Source: Ascaris suum
Lineage: Eukaryota; Nematoda; Chromadorea; Rhabditida; Ascarididae
NCBI GenBank assembly: GCA_013433145.1
Contig: CM024186.1
Location: forward strand, 5,646,001-5,710,000
Reading direction: 5' to 3'
DNA: 64,000 bases
The notes under the pieces are model-generated. The model did no database searches and was not told where the DNA came from. It worked only from the letters and a program-made list of their open reading frames with translations. Positions 1-33,130 of this stretch are shown piece after piece (position 1 is the first letter of the stretch; every line of letters begins with the position of its first letter). Made by a program: the position numbers and the translations under genes.

Positions 1-540
1 TTACTAAAGATTTTGCACCTCTATATAGTAAATGCAGCCAGTTACATATAACGTAGAGCACCTATTTAAGCGTCCATCGTTAAAATTATGAAAACGATTC
101 TCAATGACCGCTAGAATTCAATGAACGAACAAATTTGTCGGTTTGCTTAACTGAGGATATCATCGACTTTGGTAGTAAACCATTTGAATTTCAGCAACGA
201 ATTAGAACACTGAACAATTTTAAATAAAATTACTCCCATAACATTAGTGCTGAAATCCTTTTAAATTTATCTAAATTTCTACCATCCAAATCTTTAATAC
301 GATCAAATACCTACTCATACCATAAAAAGTTGATGTTTATGCAAGACTACGATGATATCGCATAGACCCAATAAATAAATAAATAAATAAATAAATAAGC
401 AGAAAAAATTATTAAAGAAATATTCAGCAATAAACTAGGACCGTAATGGCATCTGAAGCGGGTACCTTGAAATGAAACATAACCAATCCAACCTAAGTCA
501 AAACTAGAATAATTATCACAACACAATCACAAATTCGCAC

Positions 541-23985
<23,445 letters not shown>

Positions 23986-24023
23986 CCTTTAGCAATTATA
24001 TAATTGCTAATCGATAAGTCCTT

Positions 24024-24230
24024 TTAGTCCTGAGAATAGGATGATAGACGAGGACGAAAACCACCTGCGGATCCACGTGTCTGTTTAGAACGTTGGCAAA
24101 GATGACCAACGTCCAGACCCTCTCCCAAACACTGCAAGATGAAAATCGTTTCCACTCGAAGATTTGATCTATCAGTACGCCTCATCGAATAGCATTCTTC
24201 ATAGTAGATGAATTCAACGACATCCAGCAT
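24024..24230 (-). CDS. Unknown open frame immediately upstream of TPP2
   Basis: A 68-codon frame opening MLDVVEFIYYEECYSMRR and ending RPRLSSYSQD then TAA at 24026-24024. A possible acceptor (CACTAACCACAG) precedes it at about 24240. Its final codons overlap the acceptor proposed for the TPP2 5' end at 24030. It may be the terminal exon of an upstream gene, an upstream frame in the TPP2 leader, or chance. No family recognised. Confidence 0.3.
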   Translation of the reverse strand: MLDVVEFIYYEECYSMRRTDRSNLRVETIFILQCLGEGLDVGHLCQRSKQTRGSAGGFRPRLSSYSQD

Positions 24231-24239
24231 ATACTGTGG

Positions 24240-27200
24240 TTAGTGAAAAATTTTCCAAATCCAATGTTCCTATGAAGGAACTCGAGTGCAGTTTGTATGT
24301 ATAATAAGCGATCGCAAAGATTCTAGACGTAGAAATTTATGATGGATGCTGAAATTTTCGCGTTGAATTATACGTTTGTGGAACTCCTGGACTAAGTAAC
24401 TATGGTCTTTTTTTAAAGTAACTTATGATCATTAGTACCTTTGAATAACTTTGTAACCAAAGTCAGGATGCAACTTTATGGTCAATTAGGCGGGTTGAAT
24501 AGTGGGTTGTGCTGGAGTCATATTTTTTCGTAGTGCCAGATGTAGGTGGACGATAAATAGAACGCCTGAATCGCTTTCGCATTCTACGCTCAAGAATGAG
24601 GCTTTCCCAAACATCCTGCCGAATCCACATCCAATCTTTACTAGCACGGGCATGTTGCAAAACTAGGATTATATGGCAGTCAAGTTTTAAGCAAAAGGGG
24701 CATTAAAACATTTTCAAAGAGTTTTAGCTCCCCTAATCGGGCAAAAAAAAATGCAAATATAAAAAAGGGATATATTAAAGTAAGTAATAAATGCAGTAAG
24801 AGTGGTAATTAATGAAACCGGTTCCGATATTTGCGTTGTTTTTTTACTGAATCATTCACCAATGAACCTTTTTTTTTAAAAATAGGTCAGACTCTCTATC
24901 ATTGATGAAACCGACAAAAATTGTTACTAAAATATTCGAATTGCATCTATCTTCTCTATATCGGATAATGAAACTCGCTAGAATTTGGGAGTAATTCGAG
25001 CTTCGGAGTTTGTAGCTCTCATCATCAACAACAATTTATCTGTGCCTCTGATCCGGCAAAATTCTGAAGTTAACGATTTTGAAATTTTTAGATTTCCGAC
25101 ATATCCGGAAGTGAATCCGGAAGCTTGCCGGATAATAGTAAAAGAAAAGGAAACATTTCCCAACAACATCCAAATAATAAATGAAGAAACATGAGGCGGG
25201 ATGAGAAGATAAATTTTTCGCCGCCGAGTGAACATCCGGGTAAATCACGGCGTATCGGGCAATGGCTTTTGCATTATTTATATGAGGGAATTTCTCAACG
25301 ATGCAATTCTCTGGATATCACCAACATTTCCTAGGCACTCGGAGACGAGGGTCACATTAGCCGGTTGATATAGCGCCATGAAAATATGTTGTCCTTTCGA
25401 AAATCTCGGTTTCACAAGGCCTTTAAGTTCGCATGAATGATTGTATACACCACCACTCTTTAAGGGATTCTTCGAATGAATAGATGTAAGCTTCGTTGTA
25501 CTCAGTTGCATATGCTGAAGCAGTGGTAGAACAGGTATATCATCTTTTATATGGGCCTCGGTGAGGTAGAAAATAATAAGAGTGAGCGGAAAAAACGTCA
25601 GCCACCGGTGATTATCCTCCACAACGTGGCATAATGCTCCCATTTCCGGTATACCATTCACCCATTCTGATGAGAACATGCGGAAATAGCGAAAAAGATG
25701 GCACTAATAAAGAAAGGTATTCGCCATCCTTTAAAGACCTAGACTTTGAGGTCATGGTGTTGGTTCTTTCAGCTTATGATGCGAAAGCGGTACAAACGAT
25801 CCGGATGATTGTCCATTCGAACAGTTTTTAATATGGATCAGGTTCCAATAATGCTAAAAGCAACAGGTAGTATAACAAAGGTATGCAGAAATACAGAGCA
25901 GGTGAGTTGTGCCTCACCGATATTTCGCTCTTAATATTCCGGTGCCTTAGCAAGTACTCAGCTAGTTCTATCAAAAGCGCGCTCATAAAAGAGCGAAAGA
26001 GAGAAAGCGCCATTGTTATTAATCAATGTCGAACGTTTGGTCATCTAATCATAGAAATGTTGAATTATTTTTGGCAGTTAATGACTGTTATCCAGAAAAT
26101 AGAGTAATTTCTTATAAAATCGTACGAAAAATCTAATCTCTATCTTTGGAATCTAATCTTCTCCGGAAAGCGTTTGAATTCCGGATAAATATTAAAGAGA
26201 AAACCGTACAGTTAAATATGCGAGATGAAAGGAGGGCAAATTATTTACTGCAAGATGAAATGCAACAACATAGAACGTTATTATTGTATTTTGGATGTTA
26301 TATGTCTATAAAGCAATCATTTTTTTTTTTTGTTTTAATGGATTAAGTTATGTCTTCCGGTTCCGAGTAGAAGTAACAAAAATCTCCTAATTGGGCATTT
26401 CTGAAATTCTCTAATCTATAATGTGGATTCTTTTTAAGATTCTATAAACTATACGATAGAAATATAGTCTCATAATAAATCTTTCAAATTGATAAATTAT
26501 TCTTCTTTTTTTTTGAAAATAATATTGAAATAAAGTAACAATATTAGTGGAGAAAATTTAATGCTCTAAAAAAAAAAATTCTTTTTTTTTTGATTTTATT
26601 TTAGGTTATAATTGATTTTGATAGAGTTTTTAATATTTCCTTCAGAGATTTTTCTCCTCACAGTCTTCAAATTTTATTCGATCATCATACCTGTATATAT
26701 TAGACAAGGATTTTATTGCTGAACGAGAAAAAAATGTCATCTCATCATCAACACGAACGCAGTCTCTCTCTCTGTCTCTCTTCTATGTGTGCGTGCGTGG
26801 CAAAGTGGTATCTCAGACCTTCGATCGAAGCGTTGCGTTTGAGACGTTTGTGTAATTTATTGACTTGTATGGGGGCGAGGGGTGAGGGGGTAGGGGGTGG
26901 AGGAAGGAGGAGAGAGGAGGAAGGGGGGGAGGCGTCAGTTGGGTGTTGTTGGTGTTTGATTCTTTGATCGATTTTTTGGTCAATTCCCTGATGATCTAAA
27001 CAGTAATATTAGGATGTGTTTATTTTACGTCTTTTGTATCATTACCTTCCAATACGCACACTCATCGATTGTCATTACTTTGTGGATGTTACTATAATAG
27101 TATTTAAAACTTCCTTAGTTGCATGTCTTCGTGTGTGGTCACGTTTTTTCCTTAATTTGCATAATGATTTATTAGAGATGTTGTTTACTTCATTTGCATA
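24240..27200. other. Intergenic spacer between the TPP2 side and UQCRB
   Basis: Apart from the candidate gene above, I see no supported gene. Several CCGGA/TCCGG motifs occur at 25050-25135 and 26160-26190. A purine-rich, G-run segment lies at 26869-26931, about 300 bp before UQCRB, and could form G-quadruplexes or be part of its promoter region. Confidence 0.6.
24466..25681 (-). CDS. Candidate two-exon gene of unknown function with a hydrophobic leader
   Basis: Exon A (from about 25643 or 25679 down to about 25329) has MGALCHVVEDNHRW, then the hydrophobic stretch LTFFPLTLIIFYLTEA, which could be a signal or anchor, then FSKGQHIFMALYQPANVTL. The donor GTTG|GTGATA at about 25328 (phase 1) can join in frame to the acceptor AATCCTAG before exon B (about 24664 to 24466), which reads ASKDWMWIRQDVWESL and RRMRKRFRRSIYR, ending DHKVAS then stop. 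Exon B is very basic. The region is richer in G+C than its surroundings, which makes open frames longer by chance. No family recognised; the join is inferred. Confidence 0.33.
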
Positions 27201-27208
27201 TTTTCCAG
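27201..27208 (+). promoter_or_regulatory. Probable splice acceptor (cis or SL trans) of UQCRB
   Basis: TTTTCCAG ends 16 bases before the ATG at 27225, with no upstream coding exon visible. This is the usual position for spliced-leader addition in nematodes. Confidence 0.6.
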
Positions 27209-27224
27209 AACTGTATAGCGCATA

Positions 27225-29079
27225 ATGGCACCTTGGGATATTGTTCCTGCAGCTGCTAAGAACATCAAATGGACTTATAATAGTAAGTTCTCCTCTTCTT
27301 ACTTTGCACTGGATTCGTTGACCTATTGGCAATGCCTCTACTGAGAGGGGAGTGAAGGCGAAGGGAGGGAGCCACGATGCCGGTCGATGTGGGGAGGGGG
27401 GAGGTCGAGCTTCCCACTATCAGACTGAGGTCCGTGAAACCTTATACAAGTGGGTTCATTACGCGTTGGAAACTATAAACGATCCTTAAATAGGACGCTT
27501 GCTTTAAGGGTAACTTCTGTTGTATAGAACCGCTATTTCCAGATGGTTTCTTCCGTGCGGCACGATATATCTCGTGGCATTATCTATGGGGTGGGCGAGA
27601 GTACGGTTTGTTTTTATTTTCCCTTATTTCTTTTAAATTCTCTGTAAAATTCCAAAATTATGTTCTTAAATCAGTATTCGTATATTGACTGCCAAAAGTT
27701 GTTGGTATTTTTCGCCGGTGGAGGGAAGGGGCGGAGATTGGGTTACGAAGGACAACGGAAAGGCGATACGAGAAACTTTGCGCACCGGATCATCGACTTT
27801 GTGGGGGATGTTTACGTTAACCACAAATCTGTGTCATTCTATAGCCGAGTCGATAATTAGGCCGATCTAATCGTCATAGTATAATTAAGGAATCTGCAGG
27901 AAGGAGGTTACCTACATCTCTCAATCCTGTAATTAGAAATGTTAACCGACCGGCGTGTTCGATCCTCCCAGGTAATTCGTTGTTGCATACACCCAGTCAT
28001 CGTCATTCCTGCATAATCCCACCATCGTAACGAGTACAAAGTTGGATTGTTCGCTTATTTCATTACTCATACATCGAATCGAGGTAATAAAACATTTATT
28101 TGAGCGTTTACCTTCTAATTGCATTCTTCATTCATATACTTAAAAAAGGTGTGGTACTGTATTCGACGTGAGGTCCAATATGAGTGTTGTCCGATTAAAG
28201 GTTTGCTCTTCCACGACCAGTATTTCGAGCCAGCACCTGAGGTAACCGAAGCGTTACGAAGACTTAATCTCAAGGAACCTTGGCTTTTTGATCAACGAAA
28301 GATTCGTCTCTCGCAAGCTCATACACTTGCTATGCATGGAGAACGTCTTCCTAAAGATAAGTGGACAAAATGGGAAGAGGTATGACTTATCTTTTTCCTG
28401 TTTGTCTTTCTAGAAATTTGTGAGCAGGTGGCAGACCCCTCCAGCAGGTCCCCAACTCTCTCGGGGGGGAGGGGATGGAGACCTGGTGAAGTAATAATTA
28501 GTTTTAGACGAGGTCAAGTTTTTGAGGAGTATATTTGTGCAGGACGGTTATCTGTGTGATATGGGTGTTGAGAGTTATTCGATTTTCATATCAGATCTTC
28601 TACAAGGTTTCTGAGATATTACATTAGTAGGATCTTTTATTAGTACATACCTTTGAGGTCAATATGAAATAACAACTTTACTAGTACATGCCTTTTCCGA
28701 CAGAAGTCCTGGGCTTCTACTCCAGGCGCTAAGGAAATGCGCCTTTTCAGTGATGGAAGATTTAATTGGAGGACGTATGTGAGGGTTGAGCTGATATTTT
28801 TTCACTCATTCAGAAGAGACTCTAGCAATGTTTTCGTATTCAAGGATTATAAGGGACAAATATTTTGTAAAAGTCCATCTCGTATTTACTGCGTTAATTG
28901 AATTGTATGATTTTAATTACAAATGGACCTTCTGTTAATAAATAAATAAGCGAATGAAGTTTTTCTTTCAGGAGACATGGTATCTAAAGCCATATTTAGA
29001 CGAAATCGAAGCAGAGAAGAAAGCTCGAGCTGAGTCGTCAGGTCTTGTTCCTGGGTTCTGGCTACGACGCAAACATTGA
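27225..29079 (+). CDS. UQCRB: Cytochrome b-c1 complex subunit 7 (14 kDa, UQCRB-like), three or more exons
   Basis: This is a small matrix-side subunit of mitochondrial respiratory complex III. Exon 1 (27225-27282) reads MAPWDIVPAAAKNIKWTYN and ends at a strong donor A|GTAAGT. The next clear exon ends at 28379 and carries GLLFHDQYFEPAPEVTEALR, then RKIRLSQAHTLAMHGERLPK and DKWTKWEE. The last exon (28972-29079) starts ETWYLKPYLDEIEAEKK and ends GFWLRRKH then TGA. These blocks match the EALRRL, LPK(E/D)QWTK(Y/W)EE and YL.PYL motifs of the family. The weak point is where the middle exon begins. AAAG|GTTTGC (start 28201) keeps the frame but leaves the protein about eight to ten residues short in the N-terminal YNAAGFN region. 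Starts at 28149 or 28173 are open but out of phase with exon 1. A small unseen exon between 27283 and 28148 would solve this. The length would be about 114 residues or slightly more, against 111 in human. Confidence 0.9.
28201..28379 (+). CDS. UQCRB: UQCRB middle exon (minimal extent)
   Basis: This is the most conserved part of the protein, including ALRRLNLKEPWLFDQRK and LPKDKWTKWEE. The donor GAG|GTATGA is clear. The 5' boundary is uncertain: 28201 is compatible with exon 1 phase, while the open frame continues upstream to 28149. Confidence 0.85.
28972..29079 (+). CDS. UQCRB: UQCRB last exon
   Basis: The acceptor TTTCTTTCAG precedes 35 codons and TGA at 29077-29079. It encodes the C-terminal helix (YLKPYLDEIEAEKKARAE). 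The tail GLVPGFWLRRKH differs from the vertebrate ending. Confidence 0.92.
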   Translation, partial: ETWYLKPYLDEIEAEKKARAESSGLVPGFWLRRKH

Positions 29080-30553
29080 TTCAAATCGAGTATATGTGTA
29101 CACCACTTTGCAACGATCGCAGTGCCCACATTACCGTGTTTTATTTAATAGCGAGTAGAAATACACATTAACTCGATTTTCATACAGTATTGTATAGTTT
29201 GATTCTATACCTCATAAGGAAATGCCGCTATTGGTGAAGTTCATTAGTAAAGCATTATGAAGTATGAAGTAATATAGGACATGAGCAAACTACATCTTAC
29301 TAAGTGATGTAGTAAAGTAACGCGAGCAAACTACATTTTACTAGACAATGTAATAAGGTAAGTTGCGTTTACTTTGCAAGACGATAGTATTTTCTTATCA
29401 CTCAGTATTATCTCAATTATGCAAGTAATAACAGCATTTGCGAATAAATTCAGTAAGTAGACTGTTTCACAGCTTCCAATGTGTTCTTTTACCCAATATT
29501 TAGAGCAGCCTATTGCCAAACAACTATTAAAGAGGTGATATCTATGCTTCAGGAAGACCTGATATTGTAATACCTAAGTGGTACTTTACTTCAGGAAATT
29601 TCTGTTATGACTCCTGGGTGGTATATGTATTCCAGGAAGTCGTAATATTGCGATGCCTGCCTATAAGAAAGCATTGTTTTCGAGCGGGAAGTCGACTGTA
29701 ACAAATGACCTTAGCAGTATTGGTCATGACGAATAAGAATGCATTGAGATCTTCGCTTTGCATAGAGCAGTTGTGTAATGTAGGCATTTAACGTTATCAA
29801 AGACCAGTTGTGATAAGCTATTCATCTCGAGTGCAATCAATGCTCAATGAATAGAAGAAGGATGTGACCTTTATCTCGAAGGTCTCGGAGCTGTTTCAAG
29901 TGTTTACCTTGACAGTTTAATTTGAGGTAAGGAACAAAGGTAGATTAATGGAGAAATCTCCTGATTATCGATTTGAATTCGATGTCTATAATGCGTTCAA
30001 TTAAAAACAAACTAAATAAAATATTTATCATCGCAATGTCAAAATATTTACCAACGAAAACACAATAATAAATGACAATGAAGTAATTGGTTGAAAAATT
30101 CAATTGGCAATTGCCATATTTTTTTTTGGGTGGAAGGACTTTCTGTTTTTGAGACAAGAGGTATTCCCTCTCCATTCTCACCTCCTCCATCCCCTCTCTT
30201 CCCTCCCCCCCCCCCCCCCATACCTTCAGTCCTATATTAAAATAAGGCTAATTCGAACTTCAATTTACGATTCTCCCTGCCGCTTGTGACCGTTGAGTAG
30301 GCAACAATTTATTGAACCACTGAACGACAATTTACGATGCTCATATATTCGAGTAAAGAAAATTTTCTGCAAAAATACTTTTTGAACTTGAAAACTGGAA
30401 AACTCAAAAACATGAACTCGAGAATGAAATCATAGTTTCGTTAACTACGTTCGAGTGTGTGCTTATTTCCCACCGTCGGTTACTTCCAACATCGAAAAAA
30501 TCGAATAAATTTGGTCGGAGTGATCAGAATCCATCGATCGACGATATCATTTA
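29080..30553. other. Intergenic spacer with short repeats
   Basis: No gene seen. Two adjacent copies of a unit of about 40 bp (29284-29361) begin GAGCAAACTACAT and contain a short inverted repeat (CTACATC / GATGTAG). A poly-C run lies at 30207-30220. Confidence 0.6.
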
Positions 30554-33130
30554 CTATCGCCAAAAACCACGATGTGGAATAAAATAAACATCGTAGATAT
30601 TTCGTTGCCTCAAATAGTTGTAACATTTTGCGCAAACCCATGTCGCCCAACCACAAATTACAATACCAACAAATATACTCACCACCATTAATATCTGATC
30701 TAAATGAAATATATAAGGTAATAAATATTTTCACTAATCGCATATATTTTAAATCAGAAAAAAAAAACTTAAATAGTAATTCCATTCAATAATTCGAATA
30801 ATAAATTCATTTAATTATTTATGAGAACTTTAAATGCACGCATATCTCTGTATGAATATTCGATCCACAAACGTTACAGAGAGATGAATATAAACCGCTA
30901 AGAGATTAGGTTAGTAAATCACCTAGACTTAGATAGCATTCATAATGCTCACTTATTTATTTATTGATTCATATTTTGCAAAAAGTTGATTCATATATGA
31001 ATATTGCAAAATTTTTATATGCAAATGAGTAATATGCAAATATTAGTTATTTGAATATTACATTACACACGAACAATATAGTATTTAATAAAGAAAACTG
31101 TAAAGGCTACTTAAAATTGCGTACTAAAATGATTTATGAGACCTTAATTTGCTAGAGGTGATTATTTTCGTAAAATGAGGAATATCTATACTATACTAAA
31201 TGTCCGTTTAGCGAGTTCGATAAATGAGGTATTATATAAAATACGATAGGTGAATATATTTCAAAATGAGTTTCTTATGAATTCATTTTATATTCGTTTT
31301 GATAGTGACCTACAGTGAATTAATATGCAAATTTATGCTCAAATTCAAAGATTAGCTATTAAAATAAAATCATTATTTACGTAGTGGTGGACTGTTATTT
31401 TTTTTTAAATGAATTATTGATAGAGGCCACATAAGCGACGATATCAATAAATATATCGATAAATAAATCAATAAATCAATAAATCAATAAATCATTAAAT
31501 ATCAATAAATAAGTATCGTGATCACATAAATATAAAAACTAAAAAAAGTTTTTCTAAATTGAAAAAAAAATTCACCGAACTTTCTATAAAAACTTTGCTT
31601 TTTGTAAACGATCGTAAAATATAGCGTATATACTGCCAAAATGAAAAATCCAGCACATTGTGCAATCTGAAAATAAATTCAAATCAATTCGATATTTATC
31701 TTTCTACAAAGGTGAAAAAATAAAACTCCGACCGAAAAATTTACATTTTATATTATCGCAATTTGCATATTTTAGAATGTATTACGTTTGCAAATAAGGC
31801 TATCGCTGAAAGAAATCATTTGATAAGAGCAAAACATAGCATCACTAAAATTTTGTTGACTTATATCTATGAAATTATTTCAACTCTTAGGAGTTTGTTA
31901 ATATTCGACTTTTGCGTGTATTAGAATATCAACCGTAATGGATGTTTTTAAAGAGGGAAAGGAAAGGGAGATAAGAGCAGCAGAAGAACGTTTCAACGAG
32001 CATCGAAGATCGATGCAAATTGCAAGACAAAACACAAAGATGTTGAAAAGTCAAATAGCACAATCAATTTTTAGAGGTCATTGTAACATTCACTGCATTC
32101 ATATGCTTGTTAAAAAATTGCAATAAGGTAAAATTCCTAGCGAATCCTAGCGAATTTCTATCAAATTTCATCCAGAAATTAGTCAATGCTTCGATAGTCT
32201 CGCTTATTTACGAAAACGTTACCTATAAAATCTCAAATAGAATTATTGAAGTTGATAGTCTTTTAAAAAAAATTCTTAAGGGTTTATTAGTTTGAAGGTG
32301 AATAATTCAATTCTAGATTATCAGATAATAAATTTTGCACGTTAAAAAAAAAACAATAACAAAAATATTAATAATAACGATAATAATAAATAAAGACTTA
32401 CCTGTAGCACTATAAACGGCAATAAAAAAGCAGCCTTTTCATAATATAGGCCATAAAATATGAGTAATGCAACCGCAGTATTCAATACTAATAGTGTAAC
32501 GTCGAGTAATAAATTCACCGCGTATACACCAACAGCGAGACAAACACAATCGAAAGCACTTAAGATCAATGCTGAGATTGCAACGTACATTGCAGCTCTC
32601 TGCAATATCCATAATGGAATTAAGAGGTTTTTTTTACTGTTATAATTACCTCTTTTTTACCTTGGTAGTAATGGTAATTACCTCAAATTTGTTCATAATT
32701 ACCTTAGCGCTTATCAACATACTACTCAATAGTAGATCGATGTGGTAGGATTGGATGAACAATTTGTTTTCTACAATGCAATTTTTTTAAGCATTAAATG
32801 TTGATTTTTCTTGAATAAATGAGGATGCTGTGTATTATAATATGACATGGATATATATAGGCATATATAATTAATGACATAACTATTTGTAAATATACAT
32901 AAGTAAGTATATATATATAGCAGAAAATAAATTTGCATATGATGAACACAAAAAATTTGCATCGATTGAATAAGAAAAAAAAAATTTTTTTTTTCTGTGA
33001 TATAACCCACCTTAATATGAACGCTTCCAGTGCAACATTTATGCGTTGAACGTTGATCTTCACCAGGCTCATCAGTTAATATTATTTGAAAATTGAGCCC
33101 ACAACATCGCATGCTAGAAAATGTATTCAT
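30554..33130 (-). CDS. LAPTM/DUF7027-like multi-span membrane protein, three exons
   Basis: Exons are 33130-33011, 32599-32402 and 30694-30554, all joined in phase 0, giving 152 residues. The N-terminus is cytosolic-looking and Cys-rich (MRCCGLNFQ, then THKCCTGSVHIK), like the CC....VRTGT start of LAPTM-type proteins. Three or four membrane segments follow: AAMYVAISALILSAF, LLLDVTLLVLNTAVALLIFY and ILMVVSIFVGIVICGWATWV, with the linker YYEKAAFLLPFIVLQ. The tail is CYNYLRQRNIYDVYFIPHR. LAPTM family members sit in lysosomal or endosomal membranes; that role here is inference. An acceptor (TTTTCTAG, ending at 33114) sits directly before the second in-frame ATG at 33112, so the real start may be there (146 residues). 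Intron 2 is about 1.7 kb and holds a coding-looking frame on the other strand. Confidence 0.78.
31938..32126 (+). CDS. Possible nested small gene or exon with a charged helix
   Basis: This 62-codon frame lies in an intron of the LAPTM-like gene on the opposite strand. It opens MDVFKEGKEREIRAAEERF and continues MQIARQNTKMLKSQIAQS, a highly charged helix or coiled-coil composition that is unusual for random AT-rich DNA. An acceptor-like GTGTATTAG lies 15 bases before the ATG. The coding character drops after SIFRG, where a donor (AGAG|GTCATT) is possible. No family recognised and no second exon found. Confidence 0.35.
   Translation: MDVFKEGKEREIRAAEERFNEHRRSMQIARQNTKMLKSQIAQSIFRGHCNIHCIHMLVKKLQ

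Noticed and set aside
165..235. Possible next TPP2 exon near the left edge (minus-strand frame with KWFTTKVDDIL)
   Set aside because: Only weak resemblance to the C-terminal region and no acceptor/donor pair in the needed phase.
24985..25194. Plus-strand 69-codon frame
   Set aside because: Overlaps an equally open minus-strand stretch; neither shows family features.
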